From positions 1 to 6,059 of the forward strand of contig JAADDB010000254.1 of assembly GCA_013154135.1 (NCBI GenBank): a stretch of DNA of 6,059 nucleotides, read 5' to 3'. The position numbers and the translations under genes are program-made. Positions within the stretch are counted from its first letter, which is position 1. Every line of letters starts with the position of its first letter. The DNA comes from Chloroflexota bacterium. GTDB lineage: Bacteria; Chloroflexota; Anaerolineae; JAADDB01. Of the stretch, positions 4,857-6,059 are shown one piece after another. The notes under the pieces were generated by a model. It saw only the letters and a program-made list of their open reading frames with translations. It ran no database searches and was not told the origin of the DNA.

Positions 4857-5969
4857 TCACGCCTGGTACACTCGCTTGTAGACGGCCAAAGTCTCCCGTG
4901 CAGCCCGTTCCCAGGAGAACGCACGGGACCGGCGCAACCCCTTCTCCCGCAATTCCTGCCAGAGTTCATCGTCGGTCAGCAACCGGTGGAGGGCGACGGT
5001 CCACGCTTCCACATCCGTGGGGTCCACCAGCAGGGCTGCGTCTCCCACCACCTCGGGCAGGCTGGAGACGTTGGAGACGATGACCGGTGTGCCGCAGGCC
5101 ATGGCCTCCAGGGGGGTCAGGCCAAAGCCTTCGTAGATGGCGGGGTGAGCCAGGAGCCGAGCCGCGTTGTACAGGTACAGGAGATCCTCGTTGGTGATGT
5201 GGCCCAGGAAATGACACCGCTCGCGCAGGTCAAACTCATCGATGAGGCTGTACACTTCGTCGCTCAACCACCCCTCCTCCCCTGCGAGGACCAGGGGGGG
5301 ATCCAGGTGATAACGGGTCACGAGCCCGTGATAGGCCAACAGGAGCGTGTTCAAGTTCTTGCGGGGTTCAATCGTCCCCACGAACAGGATGTAGTCCGGG
5401 GGCAGTCCGTAGCGTTCCCGGATGGCCTGGACGCTCTCTTCCCGGGAAATGGGGTGGAAGATGGGGTCCGCGGCCTCGTAGATGACGCTGATCTTGTTTT
5501 CGGGCACCCCCAACAGGTTGATGAGGTCGTTCCGGGTACTCTGGGAGACCGCGATGATGTGGTCAGCCACCCGCACTGCCCGATCGATCTGACCGTAATA
5601 CCGGGCTGCAGCCCGGGTCAGCAAGTAAGGGTACTTGAGGAACGCGAGGTCGTGAACCGTGATCACCCGACGCATCCAGTTCACGTACAGGGGCGGGATG
5701 AAATCGGGGCTGTGGAGTACATCCAGGTGTAGTTTGCGCAGTTCCACCCACAGCAAGTACTGTTCCAAGGGATGATGTGAGGGCGTGAACATGTGCACCG
5801 GTCGCACGTTGGGCGCGGTGACCAGGGGGGCCTTTTGTTTGCGGTGTTGAAGGATGTAGTACGTGTTTTCCTGGTCGATTTGGGCCAACGCGCTGGCCAA
5901 ACGGACGGTATATCGACCGATGCCGGCCGCACGGTGGTAAATCAGGCGGGCATCAATTCCAATATCCAA
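4857..5969 (-). CDS. GT4 family glycosyltransferase (first gene of operon)
   Basis: Retaining GT-B glycosyltransferase of the GT4 type, likely cytoplasmic or at the inner face of the membrane, adding a sugar such as mannose to a growing polysaccharide or glycolipid; the specific sugar is not predictable. The 370 residues show D-A-R-L-I at 6-10 and the glycine loop A-G-I-G-R-Y-T (15-21). Further on are V-H-D-L-A-F (105-110), F-V-G-T-I-E-P-R-K-N (196-205) and the catalytic/donor E-x7-E pair E280-G-F-G-L-T-P-L-E288, then A-C-G-T-P-V. Start is TTG at 5969-5967: a stop codon lies 2 codons upstream and the conserved motif begins at once, so no other start fits. SD GGGGGAG (5984-5978) is 8 nt away. 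It is followed by the second glycosyltransferase 4 nt downstream. Confidence 0.9.
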   Translation of the reverse strand: MDIGIDARLIYHRAAGIGRYTVRLASALAQIDQENTYYILQHRKQKAPLVTAPNVRPVHMFTPSHHPLEQYLLWVELRKLHLDVLHSPDFIPPLYVNWMRRVITVHDLAFLKYPYLLTRAAARYYGQIDRAVRVADHIIAVSQSTRNDLINLLGVPENKISVIYEAADPIFHPISREESVQAIRERYGLPPDYILFVGTIEPRKNLNTLLLAYHGLVTRYHLDPPLVLAGEEGWLSDEVYSLIDEFDLRERCHFLGHITNEDLLYLYNAARLLAHPAIYEGFGLTPLEAMACGTPVIVSNVSSLPEVVGDAALLVDPTDVEAWTVALHRLLTDDELWQELREKGLRRSRAFSWERAARETLAVYKRVYQA

Positions 5970-6002
5970 GGCTCACACTCCCCCTTAGGACTGTTGGACG
6001 CT

Positions 6003-6026
6003 TGCTTCATAGGATAGCATGAAGCA
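6003..6026. repeat. 8-bp inverted repeat over the -10 box
   Basis: tgcttcat (6003-6010) and atgaagca (6019-6026) are exact inverted copies separated by 8 nt that contain the predicted -10 element. This geometry fits an operator for a dimeric repressor, or a small hairpin in a rightward transcript. Confidence 0.6.
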
Positions 6027-6038
6027 GAACCGTGACAA
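6011..6038 (-). promoter_or_regulatory. Promoter of the glycosyltransferase operon
   Basis: Read on the - strand, TTGTCA (6038-6033) and TATCCT (6016-6011) are separated by 16 nt. A TGC directly before the -10 box gives an extended -10 (TGn). Matches to the sigma-70 consensus are 5/6 and 4/6. Transcription would begin near 6004, giving a leader of about 35 nt to the TTG start at 5969. Confidence 0.6.
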
Positions 6039-6046
6039 AATACGGT
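6029..6046. repeat. 5-bp inverted repeat over the -35 box
   Basis: accgt (6029-6033) and acggt (6042-6046) are inverted copies, again with an 8-nt spacer, and the predicted -35 box lies inside them. Its centre is 23 bp from that of the neighbouring dyad, about two helical turns. Being short, it could be chance. Confidence 0.35.
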
Positions 6047-6051
6047 CAAGT

Positions 6052-6057
6052 AAGGAG
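6052..6057 (+). promoter_or_regulatory. Possible ribosome site of a divergent gene beyond the window
   Basis: AAGGAG lies at the right edge on the + strand, 2 nt before the end. If real, a divergent gene starts within roughly the next 3-10 bases, and 5970-6059 is a shared intergenic region. No start codon is visible in the window. Confidence 0.35.
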
Positions 6058-6059
6058 TC

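Noticed and set aside
4853..4969. N-terminal extension of the second glycosyltransferase
   Set aside because: It would overlap the end of the upstream gene by over 100 bases; the family's N-terminal strand begins at the ATG at 4852.
4782..5732. Long + strand open frame (316 codons) opposite the first glycosyltransferase
   Set aside because: The - strand frame has clear GT4 motifs; this one has low-complexity, family-less sequence and no good SD.
5994..6020. Rightward promoter TTGGAC with TAGCAT
   Set aside because: Spacer is only 15 nt and the -10 is weak; the leftward promoter in the same place is better.

Overview
The window carries the conserved bacterial secE-nusG-rplK-rplA-rplJ-rplL cluster (protein export, transcription elongation and ribosomal stalk genes) on the + strand. 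It is followed by a convergent two-gene glycosyltransferase operon on the - strand. The DNA is GC-rich, and half of the genes start at GTG or TTG with good Shine-Dalgarno (SD) sequences. Intrinsic-type hairpins and both ribosomal-protein mRNA control sites are present. Protein style (short single-helix SecE, NusG with an acidic N-terminal tail, Ala-rich L7/L12 hinge, GT4 enzymes) suggests a Chloroflexota-like, possibly thermophilic, bacterium. That assignment is inference and only moderately secure.

Layout. 1-169: no gene; a perfect 24-bp stem hairpin (6-56) probably ends the gene to the left. 170-385 secE; 450-1139 nusG; 1141-1566 rplK, 1 nt after nusG. 1567-1657: two hairpins, the second of which copies the ribosomal protein L1 binding site of 23S rRNA and abuts the rplA SD. 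1658-2377 rplA. 2378-2586: a long leader with an L10-leader signature, an intrinsic terminator with seven T (attenuator) and then the rplJ ribosome site. 2587-3120 rplJ (TTG start); 3182-3574 rplL with an unusually long SD match. 3575-3640: two hairpins between convergent genes. 3638-4852 and 4857-5969: two GT4-type glycosyltransferases read leftward, 4 nt apart. 5970-6059: a recognisable leftward promoter with dyads over both its -10 and -35 boxes, and an SD-like site pointing right at the window edge.

How the genes work together. SecE is part of the membrane translocon. NusG tunes RNA polymerase and couples it to ribosomes. L11 and L1 bind 23S rRNA at the GTPase centre and the L1 stalk, and L10 plus multiple L7/L12 dimers form the factor-recruiting stalk. 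The non-coding segments suggest two feedback loops: L1 repressing its own translation, and L10 (with L7/L12) controlling read-through into rplJL. The glycosyltransferases are an unrelated unit, probably for a surface polysaccharide or glycoconjugate. rpoB-rpoC, which often follow rplL, are absent here.

I see no mobile element, CRISPR array, tRNA or rRNA gene, and no clearly new protein system. The most interesting content is in the RNA control regions.
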